A DNA stretch of 64,000 nucleotides, taken from contig JAEWJZ010000028.1 in the NCBI GenBank assembly GCA_023386315.1, positions 1 through 64,000 on the forward strand. The letters are read 5' to 3'. The position numbers and the translations under genes are program-made. The notes beneath the pieces are model-generated. The model was not told where the DNA came from. It saw nothing but the letters and a program-made list of their open reading frames with translations, and made no database searches. Source of the DNA: Bacillota bacterium (GTDB lineage Bacteria; Bacillota; Clostridia; Lachnospirales; Lachnospiraceae). Positions 18,598 to 26,711 of the stretch are shown piece by piece. The number at the start of each line of letters is the position of its first letter. The first letter of the stretch is position 1.

Positions 18598-19485
18598 ATG
18601 AAAAAGAATCAGAGAGAAGTAAGAACTATAACAGAAGGCGTAATAGAAGAATACTGTAAATGGCTGTACTGCCAGGAAAAGAGCCAGGTGACCATTCAAA
18701 AATACCGGTATTATCTGGAACAATTTTCATGCTTTCTGGAAGGAAGGAGCATAAACAAAGAGTTGGTAATCTTATGGAAAGCCCAGCTGCGAAAAAGGTT
18801 TTCTCCTGTAACTGCCAACGGAGCTCTGGCCGCAGTCAATGGATTTTTTAAATACAGCGGCTGGCCGGATTGCAGGGTGAGATTTTTCAAGGTCAGCAGC
18901 AGTGTGTTCTGTACAGAGCAAAAGGAGCTAAATAAAGGTGAATATAAAAGGCTGGTAAAAGCAGCGCAGGAAAACAAAAATGAACGTTTAGCCATGATCC
19001 TGCAGACGATCTGTTCCAGTGGCATCCGTGTTTCCGAACTTCCCTTTATTACAATTGAAGCAGTGAGGAGCGGTGTAGCAGAGGTTGAATGCAAAGGAAG
19101 GATCCGAACCGTCATTCTGACCCGCCAATTATGCGAAGCATTGACAGAGTATGCAAAGAAGCGGCATATTATATCCGGTATGATATTTATTACCCGTAAT
19201 GGAAAAGCCATTGACAGAAGCAATATCTGGAGGGAAATGAAAGCATTGGGAAGCCTGGCCGGAGTTGCGGAAGAAAAGATATATCCTCATAACCTTCGTC
19301 ATTTGTTTGCCAGAACCTTTTACATGATGGAGAAGGATTTATCGAGGCTTGCAGATATATTGGGACACAGTGATGTGAATACTACCCGTATTTACACAAA
19401 AGAAAGTGGTCATGCACATTTGAAAATACTGGAGCAATTGGATCTATTAGTCGCACAATACAACGGAATACCTCTTTTGTTGTAA
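18598..19485 (+). CDS. Tyrosine recombinase, likely DNA invertase of the adjacent pilus switch
   Basis: A 295-residue XerC/D-like recombinase. An N-terminal SAM-like core-binding domain (about 15-95) precedes the catalytic domain with a full set: Arg144 (SGIRVSEL), Lys166 (ECKGRIR), His231 and Arg234 (HNLRH), His257 (GHSD) and Tyr266 (TRIYTK). ATG 18598 has GGAGGG just upstream; ATG 18586 is an alternative. Its stop codon lies inside the left inverted repeat of the 19458-19712 segment, so inversion keeps the stop and changes only one or two C-terminal residues. That placement, and the absence of phage or transposon genes, argue for a dedicated promoter invertase. The product is intact. Confidence 0.85.
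   Translation: MKKNQREVRTITEGVIEEYCKWLYCQEKSQVTIQKYRYYLEQFSCFLEGRSINKELVILWKAQLRKRFSPVTANGALAAVNGFFKYSGWPDCRVRFFKVSSSVFCTEQKELNKGEYKRLVKAAQENKNERLAMILQTICSSGIRVSELPFITIEAVRSGVAEVECKGRIRTVILTRQLCEALTEYAKKRHIISGMIFITRNGKAIDRSNIWREMKALGSLAGVAEEKIYPHNLRHLFARTFYMMEKDLSRLADILGHSDVNTTRIYTKESGHAHLKILEQLDLLVAQYNGIPLLL
19458..19485 (+). repeat. Left inverted repeat / recombinase core site of the Tad switch
   Basis: 28 bp laid out as an 11-bp arm ATACAACGGAA, a 6-bp spacer TACCTC and an 11-bp arm TTTTGTTGTAA. It is the reverse complement of 19685-19712 with two mismatches. The recombinase stop codon TAA (19483-19485) is inside it. Confidence 0.85.
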
Positions 19486-19507
19486 AAATACGTCGAATCT
19501 ATTATTT

Positions 19508-19536
19508 AATATACTACATAAATACTTAAAAGTCTA
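19508..19536 (-). promoter_or_regulatory. Sigma-A-like promoter inside the Tad switch, facing left
   Basis: On the minus strand: -35 TAGACT (19531-19536, 4 of 6), exact 17-bp spacer, -10 TATATT (19508-19513, 5 of 6). Transcription would enter the 3' end of the recombinase gene antisense in the present orientation. Confidence 0.55.
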
Positions 19537-19588
19537 CAATTTTTTTAAGAAACTATTTAAAATGTGTAAATTTGTTGAATTTGGATAG

Positions 19589-19650
19589 CGCAAACAGGCT
19601 GGAGTTGTGAAAAAATCCCCAGCCTGTTTGCGGTGTCCTTCTTTTTTTTT
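19589..19650 (+). terminator. 14-bp-stem terminator inside the Tad switch
   Basis: CGCAAACAGGCTGG (19589-19602) pairs perfectly with CCAGCCTGTTTGCG (19619-19632); a run of nine or more T residues lies at 19641-19650. It should insulate the pilus operon from recombinase read-through in this orientation. Confidence 0.85.
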
Positions 19651-19684
19651 AAAAAGGCTCACCTCTGGTTAAATTTTCTTTTAT

Positions 19685-19712
19685 TTACAACAAAAGAGGT
19701 ATTCTGTTGTAA
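19685..19712 (-). repeat. Right inverted repeat / recombinase core site of the Tad switch
   Basis: On the plus strand: 11-bp arm TTACAACAAAA, 6-bp spacer GAGGTA, 11-bp arm TTCTGTTGTAA. The arms are inverted copies with one mismatch. The asymmetric spacer is the reverse complement of the left-site spacer, so the two sites are opposed, as needed for inversion rather than deletion. Confidence 0.85.
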
Positions 19713-19777
19713 CCACTCATGAATCAGTCATTGAAACAGCATACAAACCTTATAAGATCAGGAACATGGGGGAGAAG

Positions 19778-20455
19778 ATGAATGGAATTTTAGGTACTGC
19801 CGTTTTAACCGGTGTGAGCAGTCTGGTTGGTTATTTTATACCGGAATTATCATATTCCTTTGCCTGTTATAAATGCAGGAGGAAGGGATATCAGGCGCCG
19901 TTAAGAAGCCACGGTTACCGGTGGAACGGTTTAAGCCTGGTTTTTACTACAGGCATTACAGGATTGTCCTGCTTATTATTACCGTTTGATCAGGCCATAT
20001 TTACGGTGCTTGTCAGCTATATTGCAGCTTTTGGCATTTGTGTGGACAGATTAATAAGAATCATCGCCAATGAAATGCTGTGGGTGATTCTGGCAGCAGG
20101 TCTTACATATCGTATACATTCAGACGGCTTACCAGGGCTCTTGGGTTCAGCCGGGGCATTGCTGCTGGTGATTGTTGTTTTCGGCTTCACAATGATGTTT
20201 ACCTATGCCAGGAAAGGAACTGCCGGAGTTGGAATGGGAGACGTTAAGCTGGCCATGATCATTGCAATAACGGTCGGCTTTCCCGGAGTCTTTTACTTCC
20301 TGACCGGGATGGCCTGTGTCATCGGTTTTTATTGTCTGGCAGGAATGAAATGTGGTTTTCTGGTCCGGGACAGTACTTTCCCGATGTGCGGACACATAAT
20401 GGCGGGCTTCCTGATCGCATTGCTTTGGCCGTACATTTCAATCACTATTTTGTGA
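19778..20455 (+). CDS. Prepilin peptidase (TadV/CpaA type, A24)
   Basis: A membrane aspartic protease that cuts Flp prepilins before the EY of their hydrophobic segment. The 225 residues hold about six membrane segments and the two expected aspartates: one in CVDRLIRI (about residue 90) and the GxGD motif as GVGMGDVKLAM (about 150-155). ATG 19778 is preferred because GGGGGAG lies 4-5 nt upstream; ATG 19766 would include that site in the coding frame. It is the first gene of the Tad operon and the first that would be reached by the inverted promoter. Confidence 0.85.
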   Translation: MNGILGTAVLTGVSSLVGYFIPELSYSFACYKCRRKGYQAPLRSHGYRWNGLSLVFTTGITGLSCLLLPFDQAIFTVLVSYIAAFGICVDRLIRIIANEMLWVILAAGLTYRIHSDGLPGLLGSAGALLLVIVVFGFTMMFTYARKGTAGVGMGDVKLAMIIAITVGFPGVFYFLTGMACVIGFYCLAGMKCGFLVRDSTFPMCGHIMAGFLIALLWPYISITIL

Positions 20456-20467
20456 AATGAGGAGAAT

Positions 20468-20629
20468 ATGAGAAGCTTAAAATCTGAAAATGGACAGGCT
20501 ATGGTTGAATATGCAACTCTGTTTGCAGCAGTTGTAATCGTGGCCGCGATTACCTTCGGAAATATGTCTGAGGCCGCGGTTAAGATTTATAATATGATTC
20601 AGACCAGTCTGCTGCCTATGTTTCCATAA
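20468..20629 (+). CDS. Small Flp-like pilin 1
   Basis: A 53-residue ORF begins at ATG 20468 behind GAGGAG. The product has a short basic start, the processing motif ENGQAMVEYATLF (cleavage expected near Gly-Gln, with Glu-Tyr at the mature +5/+6 region), one hydrophobic helix and a short tail ending LLPMFP. This matches the Flp/Fap pilin size and layout. It differs from the second pilin by a weaker helix and may be a minor or pseudopilin. It lies 12 nt after the peptidase gene. Confidence 0.7.
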   Translation: MRSLKSENGQAMVEYATLFAAVVIVAAITFGNMSEAAVKIYNMIQTSLLPMFP

Positions 20630-20750
20630 TGTTTGGAGTAACCAGCCGGTTTGGTTCATACATATTAAAAATTAAAGATGAAATATGGAATCTGGCATAA
20701 TGCAGTTTTATACCAGTTCTAAATATACAGAAGATGGGGAGGTGAAAAAT

Positions 20751-20915
20751 ATGAAAAAACTTTGGGATAAATTTGTTTCTGAGGAAAGCGGACAGGGAAT
20801 GGTTGAATATGGTTTAATTCTCGCACTGATCGCTGTTGCTGTTATTGTTGGATTACAGGCACTTGGCGGTAAGGTTCAGGGTACATTTGATAAGATTAAT
20901 ACTTCAATGCCGTAA
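20751..20915 (+). CDS. flp: Flp/Fap major pilin
   Basis: A 54-residue prepilin: MKKLWDKFVSEESGQ, then GMVEYGLILALIAVAVIVGL and a short polar tail ending NTSMP. The Gly before the hydrophobic segment and the conserved Glu-Tyr are the Flp signature. ATG 20751 is chosen because GGGGAGGTG sits 8 nt upstream; upstream in-frame codons lack pilin features. It is followed by a GC-rich hairpin that may protect the 3' end of an abundant pilin transcript. Confidence 0.9.
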   Translation: MKKLWDKFVSEESGQGMVEYGLILALIAVAVIVGLQALGGKVQGTFDKINTSMP

Positions 20916-20956
20916 ATAAAAAGTCATAAAAAATCAAACCGGCTGTTGCTTATAGA

Positions 20957-20999
20957 AAGACGAGGCGAATATTCAGTGAACATCTGCGAGCCTCGTCTT
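20957..20999 (+). terminator. Hairpin between pilin and CpaB genes
   Basis: AAGACGAGGC (20957-20966) pairs perfectly with GCCTCGTCTT (20990-20999). No T run follows, so it is more likely a partial terminator or mRNA-stabilising structure allowing more pilin than machine protein to be made. Confidence 0.55.
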
Positions 21000-21036
21000 G
21001 AATTGTAATGAGGTGTTATACCAGGGAGGAATTAAG

Positions 21037-21855
21037 GTGAAAAAAATTCGTTTGATTGCATTGGCAGTTGCATTCCTTGTGTTCATAGCCGGATACCGGA
21101 TGCTTGCATTGCGGGAAAACCATCAGTCCCAAACCAAGGCTGATGGACAGAAAATCGAAGTAGTCGTTGCGGCGCAGGATTTGAGTCCCTACACAACACT
21201 GACGAAGGATATGATAAAGCTTAAAAGGGTACTGGTTGATGAAGAAACGAAAGGCTATTACAGAAAGCCGGAGGAAGTAGTGGGAAAGGTATGTGTATCA
21301 AATGTCTTTCAGGATGAAGTGCTGACAGACCGGAGGCTCGCAGAAGATAATGCAGAAATTCTTGGGCTTTCCTCAAGACTGGAGGAAGGAAAACGGGCGA
21401 TATCCATAAATACGGATTTAGAACAGGGAGTTTCCAATAATCTCAGAGTGGGAAACTATGTGGACGTTATTTTTACAGGCACCCTGAAATCGTCTGTGCA
21501 GGGGAGCGAAGAGGAAATTCCGGCAGGACTGGCCATGGAGAGGATCATGGGCCCCCAGAATCCGGCCAATGCCCAGATTGTAAATGATTCTGTAGGAAAT
21601 GAATTTTCTGTTATTGCCCTGCAGAATATTAAGGTTGCGGCACTTGGAAGTTCGTTTTCCTTTGACAGCACGAAAGACTATAAAGATGAGGAATACGTAA
21701 GTGTCACATTGGAAGTGACTCCTTCCCAGGCAGCCCAGATTGCCCTCATGAAAAGCGGGGAAGGGAAAATACAGCTGGCACTCAGACCTCAGGAGGACAG
21801 CAGTATTGTAAACGAACCCCGTGGATCTGTACTTAAGAATTATGAAGGAAATTAG
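21037..21855 (+). CDS. cpaB: Tad pilus assembly protein CpaB/RcpC
   Basis: This 272-residue protein has an N-terminal membrane anchor (about 5-24), a SAF domain (about 45-110, VVVAAQDLSPYTTLTKDMI) and a C-terminal RcpC domain (LEEGKRAISINTDLEQGVSN, DVIFTG, VTLEVTPSQAAQIALMKSGEGKIQLALRP). GTG 21037 is chosen because AGGGAGGA lies 6-7 nt upstream; an in-frame TTG at 20998 falls in the preceding hairpin. In Gram-negatives CpaB works with the secretin; in Clostridia, with no secretin, it probably acts at the outer face of the membrane or in the wall. Confidence 0.85.
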   Translation: MKKIRLIALAVAFLVFIAGYRMLALRENHQSQTKADGQKIEVVVAAQDLSPYTTLTKDMIKLKRVLVDEETKGYYRKPEEVVGKVCVSNVFQDEVLTDRRLAEDNAEILGLSSRLEEGKRAISINTDLEQGVSNNLRVGNYVDVIFTGTLKSSVQGSEEEIPAGLAMERIMGPQNPANAQIVNDSVGNEFSVIALQNIKVAALGSSFSFDSTKDYKDEEYVSVTLEVTPSQAAQIALMKSGEGKIQLALRPQEDSSIVNEPRGSVLKNYEGN

Positions 21856-21882
21856 TTTTCTTTGGGAAAGGGGAATCAGCTT

Positions 21883-23079
21883 GTGAAAATTAAAATTCTG
21901 CTCCTGGGGATACCGGAGAAATGTTCACAGATCAAAACGCAGATAAAAGACGATGAGATTACCATAGTCGGATATGTCGTGGATGAGAACCAGGTACTAA
22001 ATGAGATAAACAGGACCATGCCGGATCTGATTCTGATTACGGATACTTCACCCATGGCCCTGCGGTCCTGCCAGCAGATTTATCTGCTGCGCCCGCGCTC
22101 TGTTCCGATTGTGCTTTCAGATCTGGAAGACAGCGATCTGATGTATAAGATCCTGCAGTCCGGAGTCCACTACATTCTGCCTGAAAATATAGAGCCCATT
22201 AATCTGATAGCAGAATTAAAGGGAATTTACAGCAATGAATCAAACCGGATTCTGGCACTGGAGAATACGGGAGCCAAATCTTCCAAATCAAAAGTAATTA
22301 TGGTCTTCGGTCCAAAGGCTGGAGTGGGAAAGACAACTCTGGCAGTAAATATGTCAATAAAGCTGGCTCAGAAAAATAATAAGGTGGTTATCCTGGATTA
22401 TGACTTTCAGTCCGGAGATGTTGGTATTCTGCTGGGGATGAATCCGAGAAATACGATTCTGGAACTGATCCAGGAACAGAGTAATCCAAACGTTGATACG
22501 ATCCGGCAGTTTTTGTCTCTCCATCTTTCCGGAGTGAACTTCCTTCCCAATCCCCACAGCCCGGAATATGGTGCCTCCATCACTGCCAGGCAGGTTGAGA
22601 GCATCATCGCTGCTTTGCGGGTTTACTATGACTATGTTATTGTCGACGCAGTCTCGGGGTTTGATGATACATCGGCCTGCTGCATTGACTGTGCCTCAGC
22701 TGTTTTATTTGTAACAGGAAAAGATGTGCCTGCGCTGCACAATGCAAAGAAAAGTCTGCAGGTGCTGGCAGAACTGACGGATAAACAGAAGATCAAACTG
22801 ATTGTCGGAAAGTGCTATGGATACGGAATATCAGACAACGATGTTTCCCGTGTACTTGGCATGCCGGTGTGGGGTTCCATTCCCTATGATGAAAAATCAG
22901 CTGTGGCAGCAGCAAATCAGGGTCAGCCGCTTGTACTGTCGTATCCGAAAAGTAAAATCTGTAAGGAAATTTCCAATATAGCAGAAAGGCTGGAAGGAAT
23001 GAACGAGGGTTACAGAAGTGTGAAAAGCAGGAAAAAGAAACGGATATCATTTCTTCAAAAAGGAAAGGAGACTGGATAA
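21883..23079 (+). CDS. TadZ/CpaE pilus localisation ATPase
   Basis: This 398-residue protein joins an N-terminal receiver-like domain (1-120, without a full phosphorylation motif) to a MinD/ParA ATPase domain. The deviant Walker A is GPKAGVGKTTLAVN (about 143-156), followed by ILDYDFQSGDVGILLG. TadZ proteins place the pilus machine, often at the pole. GTG 21883 has AAAGGGGA 7-8 nt upstream and is preferred over TTG 21862. The Lys/Arg-rich tail is unusual. It ends 3 nt before the CpaF gene. Confidence 0.85.
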   Translation: MKIKILLLGIPEKCSQIKTQIKDDEITIVGYVVDENQVLNEINRTMPDLILITDTSPMALRSCQQIYLLRPRSVPIVLSDLEDSDLMYKILQSGVHYILPENIEPINLIAELKGIYSNESNRILALENTGAKSSKSKVIMVFGPKAGVGKTTLAVNMSIKLAQKNNKVVILDYDFQSGDVGILLGMNPRNTILELIQEQSNPNVDTIRQFLSLHLSGVNFLPNPHSPEYGASITARQVESIIAALRVYYDYVIVDAVSGFDDTSACCIDCASAVLFVTGKDVPALHNAKKSLQVLAELTDKQKIKLIVGKCYGYGISDNDVSRVLGMPVWGSIPYDEKSAVAAANQGQPLVLSYPKSKICKEISNIAERLEGMNEGYRSVKSRKKKRISFLQKGKETG

Positions 23080-23082
23080 GCC

Positions 23083-24441
23083 ATGGAGTGGGTATCTCGT
23101 CTGGGTCAGCCAAAGGAAACAGACCATTCTGTTTCAAAGGCGTTCCATGTTTCAAACGCCGAGCCAGGAAACAGAGCGGATAAAAATTATGACAAATTAA
23201 AGCAGACGGTTCACCAGGAGGTAATACGGGAATACAATGACCGTTTCTCGGACAGCACCAATGGGAAATTCATTGATGTTATGGAAATCATCCATCAGGC
23301 CATTGCCAGACAGGAGGAGAGCCTGACCCGTCTGGAAGAATCAAAGCTTGCTCAGGAAATTTACGACGATGTCATGGGACTGGGCCCCTTAGAGCCACTG
23401 CTGCGGGATGATTCTGTTTCTGAAATCATGGTGAACAGTGCAAGACAGATTTACATAGAGCGGGGAGGCAGACTGGAACAGACAGCCGCCAGCTTCCGGG
23501 ATGATGCCCATGTATTAAAGGTAATCAACCGGATTGTTTCATCCGTAGGCAGGCGCTGTGATGAAGCCACCCCCATGGTGGATGCACGTCTGGCAGACGG
23601 TTCCCGTGTAAATGCCATTATTCCGCCCATTGCTTTAAAAGGTCCCTCCATCACAATCAGAAAATTTTCTTCCACACCGCTTAAGATCGGAGACTTAATT
23701 GGATACGGCTCCTTATCTTCCCAGATGGCAGGATTTCTGGAGGCAGCAGTAAAAGGACGCTGCAATATCATTGTTTCCGGGGGAACCGGTTCAGGTAAAA
23801 CCACGCTGTTAAATGTATTATCAGGGTATATTCCGGACAGTGAAAGAATCGTGACCATAGAGGACGCGGCCGAGCTCCAGCTGAAACAGGATCATGTAGT
23901 GACTCTGGAAGGGCGGCCAAGCAATATTGAAGGAAAAGGGATTGTTTCAATCCGTGATCTGGTGAAGAATGCACTTAGAATGCGTCCCGACCGGATTATT
24001 GTAGGAGAGGTCCGGTCCGGAGAGACTCTGGATATGCTGCAGGCCATGAATACAGGTCATGACGGTTCTCTGACTACGGTACACGCAAATTCTTCCAGAG
24101 ATGTGATATCCCGTCTGGAAACAATGGTTTTGATGTCAGGAATGGAATTGCCTGCAAAAGCCATCAGAGAGCAGATCACCTCTGCCATTGACTTAATCGT
24201 ACATCAGTCCCGTTTACGGGATGGAAGCAGAAAGATTGTCAACATATCTGAGGTGGTGGGAATGGAAGGTGATACTGTTACCATGCAGGATATTTTCAGC
24301 TTCCGCCAGAACGGTACGGATGGGAACGGAAAAATCGCAGGGAAGTTTGAACCAACGGGAATCCATCCGAAGATCCTTGATAAGATCAGGGATAATGGAG
24401 GCTATTGCAGGGATGACTGGTTCCTTGCGGAAAGGAGGTGA
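23083..24441 (+). CDS. cpaF: Tad secretion ATPase CpaF/TadA
   Basis: This 452-residue hexameric VirB11/GspE-type ATPase powers Flp pilus assembly. Visible motifs are Walker A SGGTGSGKTTLLN (about 232-244), the Asp box (TIEDAAELQL), Walker B region (MRPDRIIVGEVRSGETLDML, about 300-318) and the His box (TGHDGSLTTVHAN). The N-terminal third is the usual helical domain. It sits between tadZ and tadB as in other Tad operons. Confidence 0.95.
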   Translation: MEWVSRLGQPKETDHSVSKAFHVSNAEPGNRADKNYDKLKQTVHQEVIREYNDRFSDSTNGKFIDVMEIIHQAIARQEESLTRLEESKLAQEIYDDVMGLGPLEPLLRDDSVSEIMVNSARQIYIERGGRLEQTAASFRDDAHVLKVINRIVSSVGRRCDEATPMVDARLADGSRVNAIIPPIALKGPSITIRKFSSTPLKIGDLIGYGSLSSQMAGFLEAAVKGRCNIIVSGGTGSGKTTLLNVLSGYIPDSERIVTIEDAAELQLKQDHVVTLEGRPSNIEGKGIVSIRDLVKNALRMRPDRIIVGEVRSGETLDMLQAMNTGHDGSLTTVHANSSRDVISRLETMVLMSGMELPAKAIREQITSAIDLIVHQSRLRDGSRKIVNISEVVGMEGDTVTMQDIFSFRQNGTDGNGKIAGKFEPTGIHPKILDKIRDNGGYCRDDWFLAERR

Positions 24442-24445
24442 CAGC

Positions 24446-25381
24446 ATGAAAATGGTTTGTCTGGCTGCTGCGGCATTATTCAGCTATTGTGCCATAGAAA
24501 TGATTCTGGAATTTCTGTTAAAAAAACAGCTGCAGATTAATGAGCGGTTAAGTGATTTAAGCCAGGTGAAAAAAGAAACAGCAGGTTCGGCAGATGGAGA
24601 AGAAAAAAAGGACAGACAGCTTTTGCGTTTCATACATATTTCAAAAAAGCTGAAGGAAGAAGTCAGCTTATCCGGAATCAGGCTGCGTCCGGAGGAGTTT
24701 ATCATGATCTGGTTTCTTCTTATTTTTGCACCGGCCATGCTCTTATTTGCATTTGCCCCGGATTTGATTCAGTGTATGGGGCTTTTCCTCATAGGACTGG
24801 TTGTTCCTCCATTCTTTCTCAAAATGGCGGCTGCGAAACAGCGCTCCCTGTTTGAGGCTCAGTTAGGGGATGCGCTGATGGTGCTTTCCAATGGTCTGAG
24901 AGCCGGTTTTTCTTTTGAGCAGGCGCTGGAGAATGTTTCCGGAGATTTAGCCAATCCCATTGGCGGTGAATTGAATACAATCGTCAGGGAGCTTAAGCTG
25001 GGAGGGGAACTGGAACAGTCTTTTCTGATAGTAGCTGACCGAATGGAAAGCGATGATTTAAAGCTGCTCACTACAGCTGTTGTCATACAGCAGAGGGTGG
25101 GCGGAAATCTGGCAGAAATACTGGATATCATTTCCCAGACCATACGGGACAGACTGACAATCAAGCGTTCCATAAAGACGCTGACTGCTCAGGGAAGGAT
25201 CACCGGCCAGGTGATTGGAGTGCTTCCGGTCCTGCTGCTTCTTGCTCTTTCATTTGCCAATCCAGGGTATATTTCGCCGCTGTTTTCGTCTCTTCCGGGA
25301 CGTCTTTTGCTGCTTCTTGGCGGAAGTATGGAGATTTTTGGCTTTCTAATAATCAATAAAATCGTAAATATAAAGTTTTGA
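24446..25381 (+). CDS. tadB: Tad inner-membrane platform protein TadB
   Basis: This 311-residue membrane protein has a T2SSF domain: an N-terminal membrane helix (about 2-20), paired helices near 90-130, the cytoplasmic LGDALMVLSNGLRAGFSFEQALENV stretch, and C-terminal helices ending near 305. TadB and TadC form the platform on which CpaF assembles pilin. ATG 24446 has a full AAAGGAGGTG site and overlaps nothing, 4 nt after cpaF. A long upstream open frame inside cpaF is not coding. Confidence 0.9.
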   Translation: MKMVCLAAAALFSYCAIEMILEFLLKKQLQINERLSDLSQVKKETAGSADGEEKKDRQLLRFIHISKKLKEEVSLSGIRLRPEEFIMIWFLLIFAPAMLLFAFAPDLIQCMGLFLIGLVVPPFFLKMAAAKQRSLFEAQLGDALMVLSNGLRAGFSFEQALENVSGDLANPIGGELNTIVRELKLGGELEQSFLIVADRMESDDLKLLTTAVVIQQRVGGNLAEILDIISQTIRDRLTIKRSIKTLTAQGRITGQVIGVLPVLLLLALSFANPGYISPLFSSLPGRLLLLLGGSMEIFGFLIINKIVNIKF

Positions 25382-25416
25382 TGAAACCATAGGAGATTCA
25401 GACAGGAGAAGAAAAG

Positions 25417-26334
25417 ATGATATTTCTGACAGCCATAGCCGGCTCAGTGTTTGCTTATTTTTTTGTTGATCTGTGTTTTTCCGCAGCTTTTTCTAAAACG
25501 CTTGCTTTGAATGAACGCTTAAAATCCGTGGAAGATATGGGAAAACGGCAACGGGAAACAGGGGAACTGGATGTTTCGATCATAGACCGGATCATGAGAC
25601 CGGTTTTTAATCGCATCCTTACTATTTTTTCCGTATTTGCGCCTAAAAATCCCGCGGCTCTGGAGAGAATGGAGCAGCAGCTTAAGCAGGCCGGCATTCA
25701 TATGAAATCCCAAAACTACAGCGCGGCGGTTGCCTTTTTTACGGCAGTATGCATTGGGCTCGGCATTTTATACGGCAGGACGGGAGGTTTTTTACAGTCT
25801 GTCCTTTTTGGTGCACTGGGGCTTTATGCCGGAATAGTCTTAAGCCGTTTTCATTTAAAGAGCAAAATAAAACAACGAAAAGCAGAACTATATCACCAGC
25901 TTCCGGAAATGATGGATTTATTAAGTGTCAGTGTCTCAGCTGGATTGGGTTTTGACCAGGCCCTGGGATATGTGGTGGAGAAATCAAAGGGAGCGCTCAT
26001 CGACGAACTGGATGTGACTCAGAGGGAAATTTCCCTGGGCCGCAGGCGCAAGGAGGCTCTGATCGGATTTGCAGAACGGTGTGATAATATGGAGATCCGG
26101 ACATTTGTCACGGCTGTCATTCAGGCCGATGAAATGGGATCCTCCATGCAGAATATCCTGTCCATCCAGGCGACTACCATCCGGCAGACCCATAAACAGA
26201 ATGTAGAAGAAAAGGCGCAGAAATTATCTGTAAAGATTCTGCTGCCCATGGTGCTGTTTATATTTCCTGTCATCTTTATTGTACTTTTGGGACCCGCAGT
26301 CATGTCAATTATGGAAATGTTTGGAGGTATGTAA
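25417..26334 (+). CDS. tadC: Tad inner-membrane platform protein TadC
   Basis: This 305-residue membrane protein has the T2SSF signature LPEMMDLLSVSVSAGLGFDQAL (about 165-185) and membrane helices at the N-terminus, about 105-145 and at the C-terminus. ATG has an ACAGGAGAAG site. It partners TadB. The stop is followed after 2 nt by the DUF192 gene. Confidence 0.9.
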   Translation: MIFLTAIAGSVFAYFFVDLCFSAAFSKTLALNERLKSVEDMGKRQRETGELDVSIIDRIMRPVFNRILTIFSVFAPKNPAALERMEQQLKQAGIHMKSQNYSAAVAFFTAVCIGLGILYGRTGGFLQSVLFGALGLYAGIVLSRFHLKSKIKQRKAELYHQLPEMMDLLSVSVSAGLGFDQALGYVVEKSKGALIDELDVTQREISLGRRRKEALIGFAERCDNMEIRTFVTAVIQADEMGSSMQNILSIQATTIRQTHKQNVEEKAQKLSVKILLPMVLFIFPVIFIVLLGPAVMSIMEMFGGM

Positions 26335-26336
26335 TT

Positions 26337-26711
26337 ATGATAGTTCTTGTAGAAGGGGAAAATGGTTTTGAGGTTCAGGCACAATATGCCGATACCTTCA
26401 TAAAAAGACTGCTGGGGCTGATGTTTCGCAGGGAGCTGCATGAGGGCAGTGCCCTGCTTTTAGATCCCTGTTCCCGCATCCATACATGCTTCATGCGTTT
26501 TCCCATCGATGTGGTATATCTGGACCATGTTAATATGGTTTTAAAAAGGGAAACAGTTTATCCCTGGCGGATGGGAAGCTTTGTGAAAGGAACCAGAAAG
26601 ATATTAGAATTAAATAAAGGCGCTGCAAGAAAGTTAAAGACCGAAAAACAGCTGTTTATCAGTTTTATTGAAGAAAGGAGGGCGCAAGATGAATTACAAT
26701 CAGGTAAATGA
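26337..26711 (+). CDS. DUF192 protein
   Basis: This 124-residue protein matches DUF192: RLLGLMFRRELHEGSALLLDPCSRIHTCFMRFPIDVVYLD, then VYPWRM and ELNKGAARKL. The family forms a small beta barrel; its biochemical role is not settled, but it is often found in or near Tad loci. It has no signal peptide here. The 3' end overlaps the next start by 23 nt. Confidence 0.85.
   Translation: MIVLVEGENGFEVQAQYADTFIKRLLGLMFRRELHEGSALLLDPCSRIHTCFMRFPIDVVYLDHVNMVLKRETVYPWRMGSFVKGTRKILELNKGAARKLKTEKQLFISFIEERRAQDELQSGK

Larger units (their letters stand above)
19459..19711. promoter_or_regulatory. Predicted invertible promoter segment controlling the Tad pilus operon
   Basis: The segment is bounded by opposed 28-bp core sites and contains a strong hairpin terminator and a sigma-A-like promoter facing left, towards the recombinase. 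As assembled, transcription arriving from the left should stop at the hairpin and the internal promoter runs away from the pilus genes: an OFF state. After inversion the promoter would sit at about 19634-19662 facing right, with no hairpin before the peptidase gene: an ON state. Outside the segment, a weak TTGAAA (19731) and TATAAG (19751) pair with only 14 bp spacing might give low constitutive transcription. Inversion itself is inferred from structure. Confidence 0.75.

Noticed and set aside
18598..19485. Recombinase as a phage or integrative-element integrase
   Set aside because: No excisionase, relaxase or phage gene is adjacent and its stop codon lies in an inverted repeat, which fits an invertase better.
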